In this document: piece by piece, positions 18,336 through 27,144 of the stretch
Position numbering within the stretch: the stretch's first letter is position 1
Layout: each line of letters starts with the position of its first letter
NCBI GenBank assembly: GCA_963653425.1
Contig: CAVJWC010000003.1
Span: forward strand, 71,154-135,153
Origin: UMGS692 sp963653425
GTDB taxonomy: Bacteria; Bacillota; Clostridia; Christensenellales; CAG-314
Length of the DNA stretch: 64,000 bases
Direction of reading: 5' to 3'
The notes under the pieces: model-generated
Seen by the model: the letters and a program-made list of their open reading frames with translations, nothing else
Told to the model about the DNA's origin: nothing
Databases searched by the model: none
Translations under genes and position numbers: made by a program

Positions 18336-18364
18336 ATTATACAACATTGCCGTGAGCTTGTCAA
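18336..18364 (-). promoter_or_regulatory. Sigma-A-type promoter abutting the ftsQ start
   Basis: On the minus strand TTGACA (18364-18359) and TATAAT (18341-18336) are separated by 17 bases, a perfect consensus. The predicted start site lies at about 18329, next to the ATG at 18328. The ftsQ-ftsA-ftsZ part of the cluster can therefore be transcribed on its own. Confidence 0.72.
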
Positions 18365-18598
18365 GAAAGATTTATTCCGCAAACGAATATTCCGCCATAT
18401 AAATTAAATAAATGTTTTTCACAAAATGAAAATATAAAACCGAACGCAGAGCCTTCCGTTCTTCATAACCAGTCGTTTTTACGGGAATTAAAAGCGGTCG
18501 GCGCGGTAATCGTCGATAAAGAACGCAACGCACCGTTTTTACGGCGTTGTAACCTGTCTCGTGTTACATTCGCGCATTATCCGCCGTCGTCCCGCGCT

Positions 18599-19852
18599 TT
18601 ATCTTTTTATGACGTTTGCTCCGAGAGAAACCAACACTTTATCGAGATTTTCGTAACCGCGTTCCACGTGGCGTATATCTTCCACCGTAGTAACGCCCTC
18701 CGCGTTGAGTCCCGCAAGCACGAGCGCAGCTCCTCCTCTGAGGTCGGAAGCTTTTACAGTTGCTCCCGTGTACCGTTTTATTCCGTTTATAACTGCCGTT
18801 CTGTCTCTCACGACTATATCCGCGCCCATTTTTATGAGTTCGGGAATATGTCTGAAACGCGTTTCGAACATGTTTTCCGTAACTACCGTAACTCCGCTGC
18901 TTACCCCCATAAGAGCGCATACGGGAGCTTGCAGGTCGGTAGGAAAGGCGGGATGAGAACCCGTGGCTATTTTTCTTACGGCTTTTCTTCCCGTATATCC
19001 GTTTATTTCGAGGGAATTTCCGTCTATTACCCTTACGTCGCAAACGTTGCCGTTAAGCTTTCCGAGAAGCGCCCCCAAATGTCTTACGTCGCAGTTGTAA
19101 AGACGGATATTTCCGCCCGTTATAGCCGTTGCGATGATATAGGTTCCCGCAACTATTCTGTCGGGGATGGGCGTAACCGAAGTTCCTCTGAGCTTTTTTA
19201 CGCCAGTTATTTTTACGGTAGAAGTTCCCGCCCCCCGAACCTTCGCGCCCATTTTGTTGAGCATATTCTGCAAAGCCACGACTTCGGGTTCTTTGGCGGA
19301 GTTTTCTATCGTCGTAACTCCTTCGGTGAGAACGGCGGCAAGCATCAGGTTTTCGGTCGCTCCGACGCTCGGAAAATCCAGAACGATTTTTTCGCCCGTC
19401 ATAAATCTTCCGTCGCAATCGATATATCCGCCCGATTCGTCAACCTTAACCGACAGGCTTCTCAGTCCGTTTACGTGAAGGTCTATTGGTCTCAGTCCGA
19501 TGTCGCACCCGCCCGGGAAAACGGCGCGCGCTTTTCTGAACCGTCCGAGTACGGCTCCCAAGGCAAAAACCGAGCTTCTGATTTCTTTTGCGTAAAGCGC
19601 GGGAATTTCGTGTCTGTAAGCCCCGCTTCCGTCGATAATCATAGCTCTTCCCTTCCGCTCGGTTTTCATACCGATATACTCTAAAATGCACTGCATGTTC
19701 TTGACGTCGGTTATCTCGGGACAATCCTTTATAACCACCTTATCTTCGGTAAGAATCGCCGCCGCCATAAGTACGAGAACGCAGTTTTTCGCCGAGTTTA
19801 CGCTTACTTCGCCTTCCAGTCTGTTTCCGCCGTAAATTATATATCTGTCCAT
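18599..19852 (-). CDS. murA: UDP-N-acetylglucosamine 1-carboxyvinyltransferase
   Basis: A 417-residue enolpyruvyl transferase. Signatures: NSAKNCVLVLMAAAIL near residue 20 (substrate-binding Lys-Asn), the active loop FPGGCDIGLRPIDLH near 115 with the catalytic Cys that fosfomycin alkylates, SVGATENLMLAAVL near 165, and SHPAFPTDLQAPVCALM near 300. It catalyses the first committed step of peptidoglycan synthesis, joining phosphoenolpyruvate to UDP-GlcNAc. It lies between ftsW and ftsQ, with a 270-base gap to ftsQ. MurA with a Cys at this position is predicted to be fosfomycin-sensitive; that is family knowledge. Confidence 0.97.
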   Translation of the reverse strand: MDRYIIYGGNRLEGEVSVNSAKNCVLVLMAAAILTEDKVVIKDCPEITDVKNMQCILEYIGMKTERKGRAMIIDGSGAYRHEIPALYAKEIRSSVFALGAVLGRFRKARAVFPGGCDIGLRPIDLHVNGLRSLSVKVDESGGYIDCDGRFMTGEKIVLDFPSVGATENLMLAAVLTEGVTTIENSAKEPEVVALQNMLNKMGAKVRGAGTSTVKITGVKKLRGTSVTPIPDRIVAGTYIIATAITGGNIRLYNCDVRHLGALLGKLNGNVCDVRVIDGNSLEINGYTGRKAVRKIATGSHPAFPTDLQAPVCALMGVSSGVTVVTENMFETRFRHIPELIKMGADIVVRDRTAVINGIKRYTGATVKASDLRGGAALVLAGLNAEGVTTVEDIRHVERGYENLDKVLVSLGANVIKR

Positions 19853-19947
19853 TCCGCCCGTCCTTTTTTGTGTAGAAAAGCCTCTTTGACTTTACGTTAT
19901 CTGCATTGAATCGGTCACTGTCTCACGGCAAAATCGCCCGTGTAGCC

Positions 19948-21090
19948 TTATAGTTCAGTATATGGCAACGCAACGCTTTTTGTTACGAAAAGACGGGAAC
20001 GGGATTCTCCGCTTATATTAACGAGAAACCCCGAAAAGGTCATAAAAACGGCGAGAGAACTTCCGCCCGAACTCATAAAAGGCAGAGGAATTCCCGTAGG
20101 AGGAATGCTTCCCGAAACGACGGCTATATTGATTACCGTCTGAACGGCGATAACGAGAGTTATTCCGCCGGCAAAAAGAGCCTTGAAGCGATTTTCCGCG
20201 CCGACGGAAGCTTTTATTCCCCTTACGATTATAAAAACGAAGACCGAAAGCACCAGAATCGCCCCTATAAAACCCGTTTCTTCGCCTATAACCGAAAAGA
20301 TGAAATCGCTTTCCGCAAAGGGCAGAAACCTGTACTTCTGACGGGAATTGAAAAGCCCGACGCCCAGCCAGCCTCCGCTTCCCAAGGCGTAAAGCGACTG
20401 AATGAGCTGGTAACCTTCTTCTTTGGGCGAAGCGAACGGATCGAGAAAAGCCATAAGCCTTAAAAGCCTGTAAGGTTCGGCTATAATAAGAACGGGCAAC
20501 AGAATCGCGCCGAGTCCTATAAGAATCAGAAAGGCTTTCGCGCTCAGTCCGCCCGCATAAAGCATGGCAAGAGTTATCGTTCCCACGGCAACGGCGACGG
20601 ACATGTTGGGTTCGAGTATTATAAGCAGACAGGCGATTCCTCCCGACAAAAGCACGGGAAGAAAGGCAAGCGGATTTTTGCCCTGAAAACCTTCGCGGGA
20701 AAGATAAGCCGAGCAAAAAAGCACCAGCGCGAATTTAGCGAGTTCCGACGGCTGAAAAGACTGTCCGAAAACAGCTATCCACCTTTTCGCGCCGTAATTT
20801 TCGACGCCCAGACCGGGGACGAAAACCAAAGCCAGAAGAATATAAGACAAAACGAGCGTCGGAAGAGCGAATTTCCTGAGCTTATTTACGTCGGTTTTCA
20901 TAGCCACGCACATTCCGACAAGCCCCAAAGCCATTCCGTAAGCCTGCTTTATCACAAAGAAAAAGGCGTTTCCGTAGGTTTTCTCGGCTGTGTAACTGCT
21001 TGCGCTGTAAATAAAAACCATTCCGAGCAGTGAAAGAAAGATTATCGCCGTAAAAAGCGGTAAATCTACGGGCTTTTTGGTTTTCTTCAT
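19948..21090 (-). CDS. ftsW: Peptidoglycan glycosyltransferase FtsW
   Basis: A 380-residue SEDS-family membrane protein with about ten hydrophobic segments. Conserved parts: VFIYSASSYTAEKTYGNAFFFV near the N-terminus, NYGAKRWIAVFGQSFQPSELAKFALVLF near residue 110, EEGYQLIQSLYALGSGGWLGVGLFNSRQKYRFLPFAESDFIFSVIGEETGF near 225-275, and GIPLPFMSSGGSSLAVFM near 340. FtsW polymerises lipid II at the division site. Its ATG overlaps the murD stop (ATGA), so translation is coupled. The murG gene usually found next to ftsW is absent; murA follows instead. Confidence 0.95.
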   Translation of the reverse strand: MKKTKKPVDLPLFTAIIFLSLLGMVFIYSASSYTAEKTYGNAFFFVIKQAYGMALGLVGMCVAMKTDVNKLRKFALPTLVLSYILLALVFVPGLGVENYGAKRWIAVFGQSFQPSELAKFALVLFCSAYLSREGFQGKNPLAFLPVLLSGGIACLLIILEPNMSVAVAVGTITLAMLYAGGLSAKAFLILIGLGAILLPVLIIAEPYRLLRLMAFLDPFASPKEEGYQLIQSLYALGSGGWLGVGLFNSRQKYRFLPFAESDFIFSVIGEETGFIGAILVLSVFVFIIVRGIKASVGAENRFKALFAGGITLVIAVQTVINIAVVSGSIPPTGIPLPFMSSGGSSLAVFMTFSGFLVNISGESRSRLFVTKSVALPYTEL

Positions 21091-22613
21091 GAGCTTTCTC
21101 CCTCTTCGGAAAAGGTTTTCTCGGCGCGTTCGGAGTGATTTTCGGGTAAATTTTCCGCGGTTTTCGACGGGTTTCCGATTAAAAACTTTGCGTTTTTCGG
21201 TGGTTTTTCGTGGTTACTCGGGGGTTTTTCGTGGTCTTTCGGTGGGTTTTCGTGGTTTTTCGGTGGGGTTTCGGCGGGTTCGGAAGGTTCTTGAGAATTC
21301 CGACGAAGAGAACTTTTGCAAAGAGCGTTCACGCACGAACGGAAGTGATCTCCGCGTTCCTCGTAACCCGAATATCTGTCGAAAGAAGCGCAGGCTGGCG
21401 ACAGGAGAACGGTTTTCGCACCCGACGCAAAGGCTTTTTCCGTGGCTTCTTCCATATCCCCTGCAAAAACTAAACGCACGTCTTTCCCGAAATAAACTTC
21501 CTTTGCCGTTTCCATCATTTCCTCTGCCGTTTCGCCCGTAAAAACAATAAGTTTCTGCGAAGGAAGATTATTAAAGAACGCTTTGAAATCGGCGGATTTT
21601 TTACTTCCTCCCATAATAATCGCAGTGTCTTTCGGGTTAAAACAAGCTACGGCTTTCAGGACGGAATCGGGATTCGTGGCTTTCGAATCGTCGTAAAAGC
21701 GCGTTCCGTCCTTTTCGCAGACCAATTCCAACCTGTGAGGAAGTCCCGTAAAAGAGCTTATTTTCGAAGCGATTATATCCGAAGGAACGCCGATATTACA
21801 GGCAAAACACACCGTGGCAAGAACGTTACCGAGGTTGTGTTTGCCTTTGAGTTTAATTTCTTCCGTTTTTATAATCCGTCTGCCTTTACAGACTATATAT
21901 TCTCCGCACACTTCGCAATCGGCGGATTTTTCCGTAGAATAAAAGACTTTTTCTCCGCAAAAGGACTGACTGATATTTGGGTCGTCGGCGTTTATAACGG
22001 CAAAACCGTCGCTTTTTATCCTTTCGTAGAGCGAATTTTTGACGCGCTTATAGTTTTCGAAGGTTTTATGTATATCGAGGTGGTCGGGGGTTATATTGAG
22101 AACGCAGGCTCCGTCGCAGGAAAAATCGCCGAGCCTTTCTGTCTGAAAGGAAGAAAGTTCCAGAAGGGCAACGGGCGGAAGGTATCCGCTTTTACCTTGG
22201 TTTTCAACGCATTCCGAAGCGAGTAAAGAAAAGGGAAAGCCTATGTTACCCGCGGATTTCGCGTAGGTAAAACCGCCGAGAATATGCGTTAAAAGGCTTA
22301 CCGCGGTGGTCTTGCCGTTGGTTCCGCCGATAGCGAAAACCTTGCCCGTGAAGTATCTTCCCGCAAACTGAATTTCTCCCGTAATCTTCATTTTCGGATT
22401 GTTTCGCAAAAGCGTTTTAAGAGCCTGACTTTCAACGGGGAATCCCGGACTTATCACGCATTCGTCGTAACTGCCGTGAAGAATTTTCCGTTTTTCCTCT
22501 TCGGAAAGGCAATCTTCGTATACCTGCGTTTTCACGGAAAGACTCAGACAGAGCTTCTCGGCTCCCCTTCCCGACCTTCCTCCGCCGAGAATGACGACCT
22601 TTTCTTTTTCCAC
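21087..22613 (-). CDS. murD: UDP-N-acetylmuramoyl-L-alanine:D-glutamate ligase with repetitive proline-rich tail
   Basis: A 508-residue Mur ligase, about 60 residues longer than usual. The N-terminus has VVILGGGRSGRGAEKL; the ATP site GTNGKTTAVSLLTHIL is near residue 95; ALLELSSFQTERL and ITPDHLDIHKTFENY follow; the C-terminal domain includes RFYDDSKATNPDSVLKA and PACASFDRYSGYEERGDHF. The normal domain ends about residue 445. A tail follows, rich in Pro, Glu, His, Lys and Asn, with four seven-residue units (PPKNHEN, PPKDHEK, PPSNHEK, PPKNAKF). It adds D-glutamate to UDP-MurNAc-L-Ala. GTG start at 22613 follows GGAGG. Stop overlaps the ftsW start. Confidence 0.95.
   Translation of the reverse strand: MEKEKVVILGGGRSGRGAEKLCLSLSVKTQVYEDCLSEEEKRKILHGSYDECVISPGFPVESQALKTLLRNNPKMKITGEIQFAGRYFTGKVFAIGGTNGKTTAVSLLTHILGGFTYAKSAGNIGFPFSLLASECVENQGKSGYLPPVALLELSSFQTERLGDFSCDGACVLNITPDHLDIHKTFENYKRVKNSLYERIKSDGFAVINADDPNISQSFCGEKVFYSTEKSADCEVCGEYIVCKGRRIIKTEEIKLKGKHNLGNVLATVCFACNIGVPSDIIASKISSFTGLPHRLELVCEKDGTRFYDDSKATNPDSVLKAVACFNPKDTAIIMGGSKKSADFKAFFNNLPSQKLIVFTGETAEEMMETAKEVYFGKDVRLVFAGDMEEATEKAFASGAKTVLLSPACASFDRYSGYEERGDHFRSCVNALCKSSLRRNSQEPSEPAETPPKNHENPPKDHEKPPSNHEKPPKNAKFLIGNPSKTAENLPENHSERAEKTFSEEGESS
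21183..21266 (-). repeat. Four 21-bp tandem repeats encoding the MurD tail
   Basis: Units at 21183-21203, 21204-21224, 21225-21245 and 21246-21266 each encode seven residues starting Pro-Pro. The sequence around them also has related TTTTCGGTGG-like runs. Repeats of this kind can change number by slippage, so tail length may vary between strains. Confidence 0.85.
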
Positions 22614-22711
22614 GTTATTTCCTCCCGTATATTTTAAGTTTTATCCGTTTTATTGCATATTACGTATTTACGTAATTCCGCCCAATCGGTTTATACAAAC
22701 CAAGGCGAACG

Positions 22712-23719
22712 CTAAGCCTTTCCGCACCTCAACGCGAGTATTATTCCGCCGATAATAAGGGTTACGACCGAATAAATCACGGCTATGCGGGTTTCGCTCA
22801 GCCCTTTCATCTGAAGATGATGGTGAAGGGGCGCCATAAGCAGTAGCCTTTTGCCTTTGGTAAGCTTAAAATAAAACACCTGAAAAATCACCGACAAAAC
22901 CGTTACGACGTAAGCCATACCAAGAAAAACCAGCGTAAGAACGTTCCCCGAAAAGAGCGTAACGCAGGCGCAAAAAGCCCCTATCGCCATAGAACCCGTG
23001 TCGCCCATAAAAAGAGAGGCGGGATTGCAGTTAAAGACGAGAAAAGCCGTAAGGCAACCCGTCATTACCGCAGAAAGACAAGCAAGACTTTTCGTTTCTT
23101 CCGCCATAAACGTAAGTCCGTAACCGTCGAGAAGGTTACTTTCGACGCACAACAGAACGCAGGCACACAGAGTCATACACGCCGTTACCGAAGAGGCAAG
23201 TCCGTCCAGACCGTCGAGAAGGTTTGCACCGTTCGAAGAAGAGAGAAAGACCAGTACGCCCAAAGGGATTATCAGAAAGCCTATATCGATTTCTCTTCCC
23301 GAAAAGGGCAGTTTTATAAGCGAACCCACGACTTTCGCGTGATAAACGTAAGTTGCCGAAATCACGGCTACGGCTATCTGTGCAAGCGTTTTTTGCCACG
23401 CGGTAAGTCCGAGATTGCGTCTGTATCTTATCTTTATGAAGTCGTCGAGAAAACCTATCGCCCCGTAAGCAAGAGTTACCGCGACCGTAATCACGGCTAT
23501 CTTTTCCTTTCCGCAAAAAATCAGTCCGACGGCAGAAAAAGCCGTAAGAAAAGCAATTCCGCCCATCGTGGGCGTTCCTTTTTTGCCTGCGTGAAGCTTT
23601 ACGTAAGACAGTATCTCCTGCCTTGCCTTCATTCTTTTTAGAAGGGGCAAAAGCGCGGACGTTACGATTAAAGCCGTAATCAGTCCGCATATAGCGGCGA
23701 TCGTGTTTGTTTTCAGCAT
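22712..23719 (-). CDS. mraY: Phospho-N-acetylmuramoyl-pentapeptide-transferase
   Basis: A 335-residue polytopic membrane enzyme. Key motifs: GTPTMGGIAFL near residue 50, GFLDDFIKIRYRRNLGLTAWQK near 90 with the Asp pair, SNGANLLDGLDGLASS near 162 (the NLxDGLDGLA signature), NPASLFMGDTGSMAIG near 230, and MAPLHHHLQMKGLSE near 295. It moves phospho-MurNAc-pentapeptide onto undecaprenyl phosphate to make lipid I. It lies between murE and murD; murF, which usually sits between murE and mraY, is missing. The 192-base gap to murE holds only short direct repeats. Confidence 0.97.
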   Translation of the reverse strand: MLKTNTIAAICGLITALIVTSALLPLLKRMKARQEILSYVKLHAGKKGTPTMGGIAFLTAFSAVGLIFCGKEKIAVITVAVTLAYGAIGFLDDFIKIRYRRNLGLTAWQKTLAQIAVAVISATYVYHAKVVGSLIKLPFSGREIDIGFLIIPLGVLVFLSSSNGANLLDGLDGLASSVTACMTLCACVLLCVESNLLDGYGLTFMAEETKSLACLSAVMTGCLTAFLVFNCNPASLFMGDTGSMAIGAFCACVTLFSGNVLTLVFLGMAYVVTVLSVIFQVFYFKLTKGKRLLLMAPLHHHLQMKGLSETRIAVIYSVVTLIIGGIILALRCGKA

Positions 23720-23911
23720 AAAATCCTTTTAAGCGCAGTTCCGTTACCTCATACGACGGCAAATAAGGTTTAATATAACCGACGGAAGGCTTGACGTTAC
23801 TTTCTTTACCTGTCATTACAGAAAAAAGCCGTTTCGGGTAACGAACTGCCGTGTTTCGTTAACGCCGGATGCCGTTTCGGGTAACGAACGGAAGGTTTTA
23901 GTATAATTTCG

Positions 23912-25486
23912 TCAACGTCTTAAAGAGAGAAGAAAAGCTTTGTCCGAATGGGGAATCTTCTCGTAGCCCCGGTCGATTTCTCTTTCCGCGCCCTTTCCGA
24001 GAATGGCAACCGTATCGCATGGTCGGGCTTCCGAAAGCGCGACGGAAATTGCTTCCCTCCTGTCGGGGATAATCTTCACGGGGACGGTTACTCCGACGGC
24101 TATATCGGCTATGATATTCTCGGTTTTCTCGCTTCTCGAATTGTCTTCGGTAAGATAAATCCCGTCGGCGTATCTGCTTGCGGAACGCCCCATAAGAGCG
24201 CGTTTTTCTCTGTCTCTGTCCCCGCCGCATCCGAAAACGACGATAAGTCTTCCTTTCCTGCCCTTTTCAGCAGAAAAATCAGAACTTCCGTAGCGGTGTT
24301 TATCGTTTTCACAGCCGTGGGTTTCGTTGCCGTTATAAGTTTCGTTTCCGTAGGTTTCTTCGCCATAAGCTTTGACGAGTTCGTCCGAGCCTACGCCCTC
24401 TTCGAGCCTCTGCCTCAGACAAGAGAGAATATTGGTTATTCCGTCGGGCGTATGAGCGAAGTCCACCACGCATTTTATTCCGTTGACGTAGACGGTTTCG
24501 TTCCTCCCGGGGACGGGAGAAACATCGCCTATACCTTGCGCAATTACGCTTTCTTTTATACCCATAAGGAAGCACGCCGAAGCCGAAGCCGTAGCGTTAT
24601 AGGCGTTAAACCGCCCGAAAAGCTTGGTTTTTACCTCGAAAAGGTTGTTTTTCATATTTATAAAATAACTGCTTCCCGAGCGCGTTTCCTTATAGCAGAC
24701 AAAATGCGCGTCGGCTGTGGATTTCTCTCCGTAAGTAAAAGTAGGGACGAGCGGATTTACCGAGAGTTTCGCGCCCAGACCGTCGTTAACGTTGACGACG
24801 GCGGATTTTACCCTTTCGGGAGAGAAAAAGGAACGCTTGGTTTCGCCGTATCTTTCCATAGTTCCGAAAAAATCCAGATGGTCTTCGGTAAGGTTGGTAA
24901 AAACGCCTATATCGGCGGTTATTCCGTCAAGCTTGGAAAGAGCTATCGCGTGAGCCGAAGCCTCGAAAACAACGGTTTTTACACCGCAATCGACCATTTC
25001 TTTGAGAGTTGCGTTCATCTGCACGGGATCGGGCGTCGTAAGCAGGGATTCTTTTCGTTTTCCGCAATAAAAGATTCCGTTGGTACCTATGACTCCGCAA
25101 TTGACGCCCGCTTTTCCGAGTATTTCCGCCGTTATGAAACATACTGAAGTCTTTCCGTTGGTTCCCGTAACCGCAACCGTCGTAAGCTTCTCGGCGGGAT
25201 TTCCGTAGTAATTCTGAGCTATTACAGACATTGCTCTGCGAACGTCCCGAACGAGAACCTGCACTGCGTTTACTGGAAGGAATCTGCCGACTATAAGTGC
25301 GCTCGCTCCTTTTGAAACGGCTTCTTCCGCAAATTCGTGTCCGTCGAAAGTTCCGCCTTCGAGACAGAAAAACAAAGTGCCGTCTTTTATATCGTCGCAG
25401 GAATGAGAAAGGTAACTTACGTTAACGCAGGGATTTCCTTTTACAGCAACGGGCGCGACTCTTTGAAGTAAACTACCGAGTTTCAT
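23912..25486 (-). CDS. murE: UDP-N-acetylmuramoyl-tripeptide synthetase MurE with low-complexity insertion
   Basis: A 524-residue Mur ligase. Motifs: the N-terminal DGTLFFCLEGGTFDGHEFAEEA, ATP site GTNGKTSVCFITAEIL near residue 110, TTPDPVQMNATLKEM, EASAHAI, TNLTEDHLDFFGTMERY, and VDFAHTPDGITN near 345. The amino-acid specificity motif reads EDNSRSE (DNPR in most diaminopimelate-adding enzymes); the retained Arg favours diaminopimelate. Between about residues 365 and 405, before GRLIVVFGCGGDRD, there is an extra Tyr/Gly/Asn/Glu/Thr-rich stretch (ETYGNETYNGNETHG). It adds the third peptide residue. Only eight bases separate it from spoIIIAH upstream. Confidence 0.94.
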   Translation of the reverse strand: MKLGSLLQRVAPVAVKGNPCVNVSYLSHSCDDIKDGTLFFCLEGGTFDGHEFAEEAVSKGASALIVGRFLPVNAVQVLVRDVRRAMSVIAQNYYGNPAEKLTTVAVTGTNGKTSVCFITAEILGKAGVNCGVIGTNGIFYCGKRKESLLTTPDPVQMNATLKEMVDCGVKTVVFEASAHAIALSKLDGITADIGVFTNLTEDHLDFFGTMERYGETKRSFFSPERVKSAVVNVNDGLGAKLSVNPLVPTFTYGEKSTADAHFVCYKETRSGSSYFINMKNNLFEVKTKLFGRFNAYNATASASACFLMGIKESVIAQGIGDVSPVPGRNETVYVNGIKCVVDFAHTPDGITNILSCLRQRLEEGVGSDELVKAYGEETYGNETYNGNETHGCENDKHRYGSSDFSAEKGRKGRLIVVFGCGGDRDREKRALMGRSASRYADGIYLTEDNSRSEKTENIIADIAVGVTVPVKIIPDRREAISVALSEARPCDTVAILGKGAEREIDRGYEKIPHSDKAFLLSLRR

Positions 25487-25494
25487 TTTCCGCC

Positions 25495-25974
25495 TCAGGA
25501 CTCTATAAACTTGATAAATTCGGGCTTTATTCCCGTCTGAGCCACGATTATGCTATAAATAACGGCTGTGTCTTCTCGGGTTATGGCGTCCTTTCTGACG
25601 ATTACGTTGACGTTGTCGGAATATATGCCCAGATTCACGTAAACGTCCTCGTAACCTTTGGCTTTAATAAGGCTTTCGATAATCATTTCCTTTTCCATAA
25701 GCTCTATAAGCTTCATTTTTCTTTCCAGCGCCGACTTTCTCTGCGATTCGTATTCCGTGCCTTCCATTGCGAGAATTTCGTCGAGAGCGGCTTTTTCTTC
25801 GGCTCGGGTGGTTTCTCTTATCTGACGGGAAGTCGCGAAAAAGTCGCCCGTTGCCGTAGCGTCGTCCGTTGCGGTATCCGAATTGTCTTTAAGCAGTACG
25901 AGATTAAGGCAAGCAGCCGTAACAAGCACGAGAATCATGGAAACGATGATAACTGTTCTTTTGGTTTTTGTCAT
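25495..25974 (-). CDS. spoIIIAH: Stage III sporulation protein AH (SpoIIIQ-binding channel component)
   Basis: A 159-residue protein: short cytoplasmic start MTKTKRT, one transmembrane helix (residues 7-27), a variable linker, a helical part (TTRAEEKAALDEILAMEG) and a YscJ/FliF-like domain (EMIIESLIKAKGYEDVYVNLGIYSDNVNVIV). SpoIIIAH in the mother cell binds SpoIIQ in the forespore to form the feeding channel. It is the last spoIIIA gene, separated from spoIIIAG by 182 bases and from murE by eight. The placement at the end of the operon and the domain pattern make the call secure. ATG with GGAGG. Confidence 0.9.
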   Translation of the reverse strand: MTKTKRTVIIVSMILVLVTAACLNLVLLKDNSDTATDDATATGDFFATSRQIRETTRAEEKAALDEILAMEGTEYESQRKSALERKMKLIELMEKEMIIESLIKAKGYEDVYVNLGIYSDNVNVIVRKDAITREDTAVIYSIIVAQTGIKPEFIKFIES

Positions 25975-26156
25975 AATGACCTCCGTTTATTCTGCCCCGA
26001 ATCGGGGGTATTTACTTTTTTTAGCCGTACGGTTTTCAGCCGAAAGCTTACCCGCGCCCGTAAATATTCGTCTACGGCTTCACTCTTTATCGCGATTTTC
26101 GCAAGTTTTACGCTCTTTTCGGGCGAGCGCAAGCCTTCGTTCTTACTTAAAGCGGG

Positions 26157-26663
26157 CTATTTCGACGCGAAAACTTCGACGGCAGAAGCCTCCACTCCGT
26201 AAAGAGTCATTACCGCGCGGACGATTTCCAGCTTGACTCTGGCGTTCCCCGCGCCTTCGGCGACGACCACTATTCCTTTGATTTTAGGTGCGGTTTCCGT
26301 CACGAGAACGGGCTTACCCGAATTGTAGACAATCTCTTCCGTAACGGTAGTCACTCCGCCCGACGTTCTGGAAACGGTTTTTCTGGCGTAAACCTTTTCA
26401 GCCGAGCCGTCAAAGGTTATAAGCACTTTGACCTTTCCCGCGCCTTTGATTTTCCCGAGAAGAACTTCCGCCCGTTCCTGCTCGTTCAGGCACCACTTTT
26501 CAAACAGGCTGTAATCTTCCTCCGTGGTTACCGTCTTGCTTCCCGAACCGAAAAACAACAACACCGCGACGACTGCAACTATGCCGAGAAAAATCCACAG
26601 CTCGTTTTTGCCGAATTTGCTCCAAAGAAAACCTTTTTTACGTTTTTCACCCGATAAAGTCAA
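26157..26663 (-). CDS. spoIIIAG: Stage III sporulation protein AG
   Basis: A 168-residue protein with one transmembrane segment (about residues 22-40) and an outer domain with FEKWCLNEQERAEVLLGKIKGAGKVKVLITFDGSAEKVYA, a ring-building motif of the family. SpoIIIAG forms large rings in the mother-cell membrane as part of the feeding channel. The only early start is TTG at 26663, with GGAGG nine bases before it; it overlaps the end of spoIIIAF by 17 bases. Expected regulation in the family is sigma-E. The 182-base gap after it contains no gene. Confidence 0.9.
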   Translation of the reverse strand: MTLSGEKRKKGFLWSKFGKNELWIFLGIVAVVAVLLFFGSGSKTVTTEEDYSLFEKWCLNEQERAEVLLGKIKGAGKVKVLITFDGSAEKVYARKTVSRTSGGVTTVTEEIVYNSGKPVLVTETAPKIKGIVVVAEGAGNARVKLEIVRAVMTLYGVEASAVEVFASK

Positions 26664-27144
26664 CTTTCACCGCCTCCTTACCCACGCCTGCCACGGCGGA
26701 CGCTATTTCTTTGATTCTTTCCGTTACGATTATATTCGTCATATTCTCGGGTATTCCCGACTTTTTCACCGTTACGGATATTTCTTCGACAATAAAAACT
26801 CCCTGCTCAAAACGGGCTTCCGCCGAGACCGAACAGCCGTTAATTCCGTTTTTTACGCAAAGCTCTTCTATACTGCGACCGAGCGTTTCCGCGCGCTTTT
26901 CGCACCAAACGTTCAGAAGGTTTTCGTCGGTATAGTTCTTCTCTTCGTTAAAGGCAAAGGAAAAATCTGCGGTAATTCCGCCCGAAAAAAGCGACGGCAA
27001 CGGAAAGGTAATCAGAAAGACTATGATTACCGAAAGGGCGTTTTTAACGTAGCCTCGGCTTTCGCCTTCGGGCATAACCGCGTCGGCAAGAAGAGTAAGA
27101 AGAGCCGCTCCGACGACGGAAGCTATCCAGTTTCTTATATCCAT
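26647..27144 (-). CDS. spoIIIAF: Stage III sporulation protein AF
   Basis: A 165-residue protein with two N-terminal membrane segments (about 6-26 and 33-50) around MPEGESRGYVKNALSVIIVFLITFPL, followed by a soluble domain (EISVTVKKSGIPENMTNIIVTERIKEIASAVAG). This is the SpoIIIAF pattern: a membrane protein with a ring-forming outer domain in the mother-cell channel. The ATG abuts the spoIIIAE stop without a gap and the C-terminal coding end overlaps spoIIIAG. Sequence is divergent, so operon position carries much of the weight. Confidence 0.87.
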   Translation of the reverse strand: MDIRNWIASVVGAALLTLLADAVMPEGESRGYVKNALSVIIVFLITFPLPSLFSGGITADFSFAFNEEKNYTDENLLNVWCEKRAETLGRSIEELCVKNGINGCSVSAEARFEQGVFIVEEISVTVKKSGIPENMTNIIVTERIKEIASAVAGVGKEAVKVDFIG

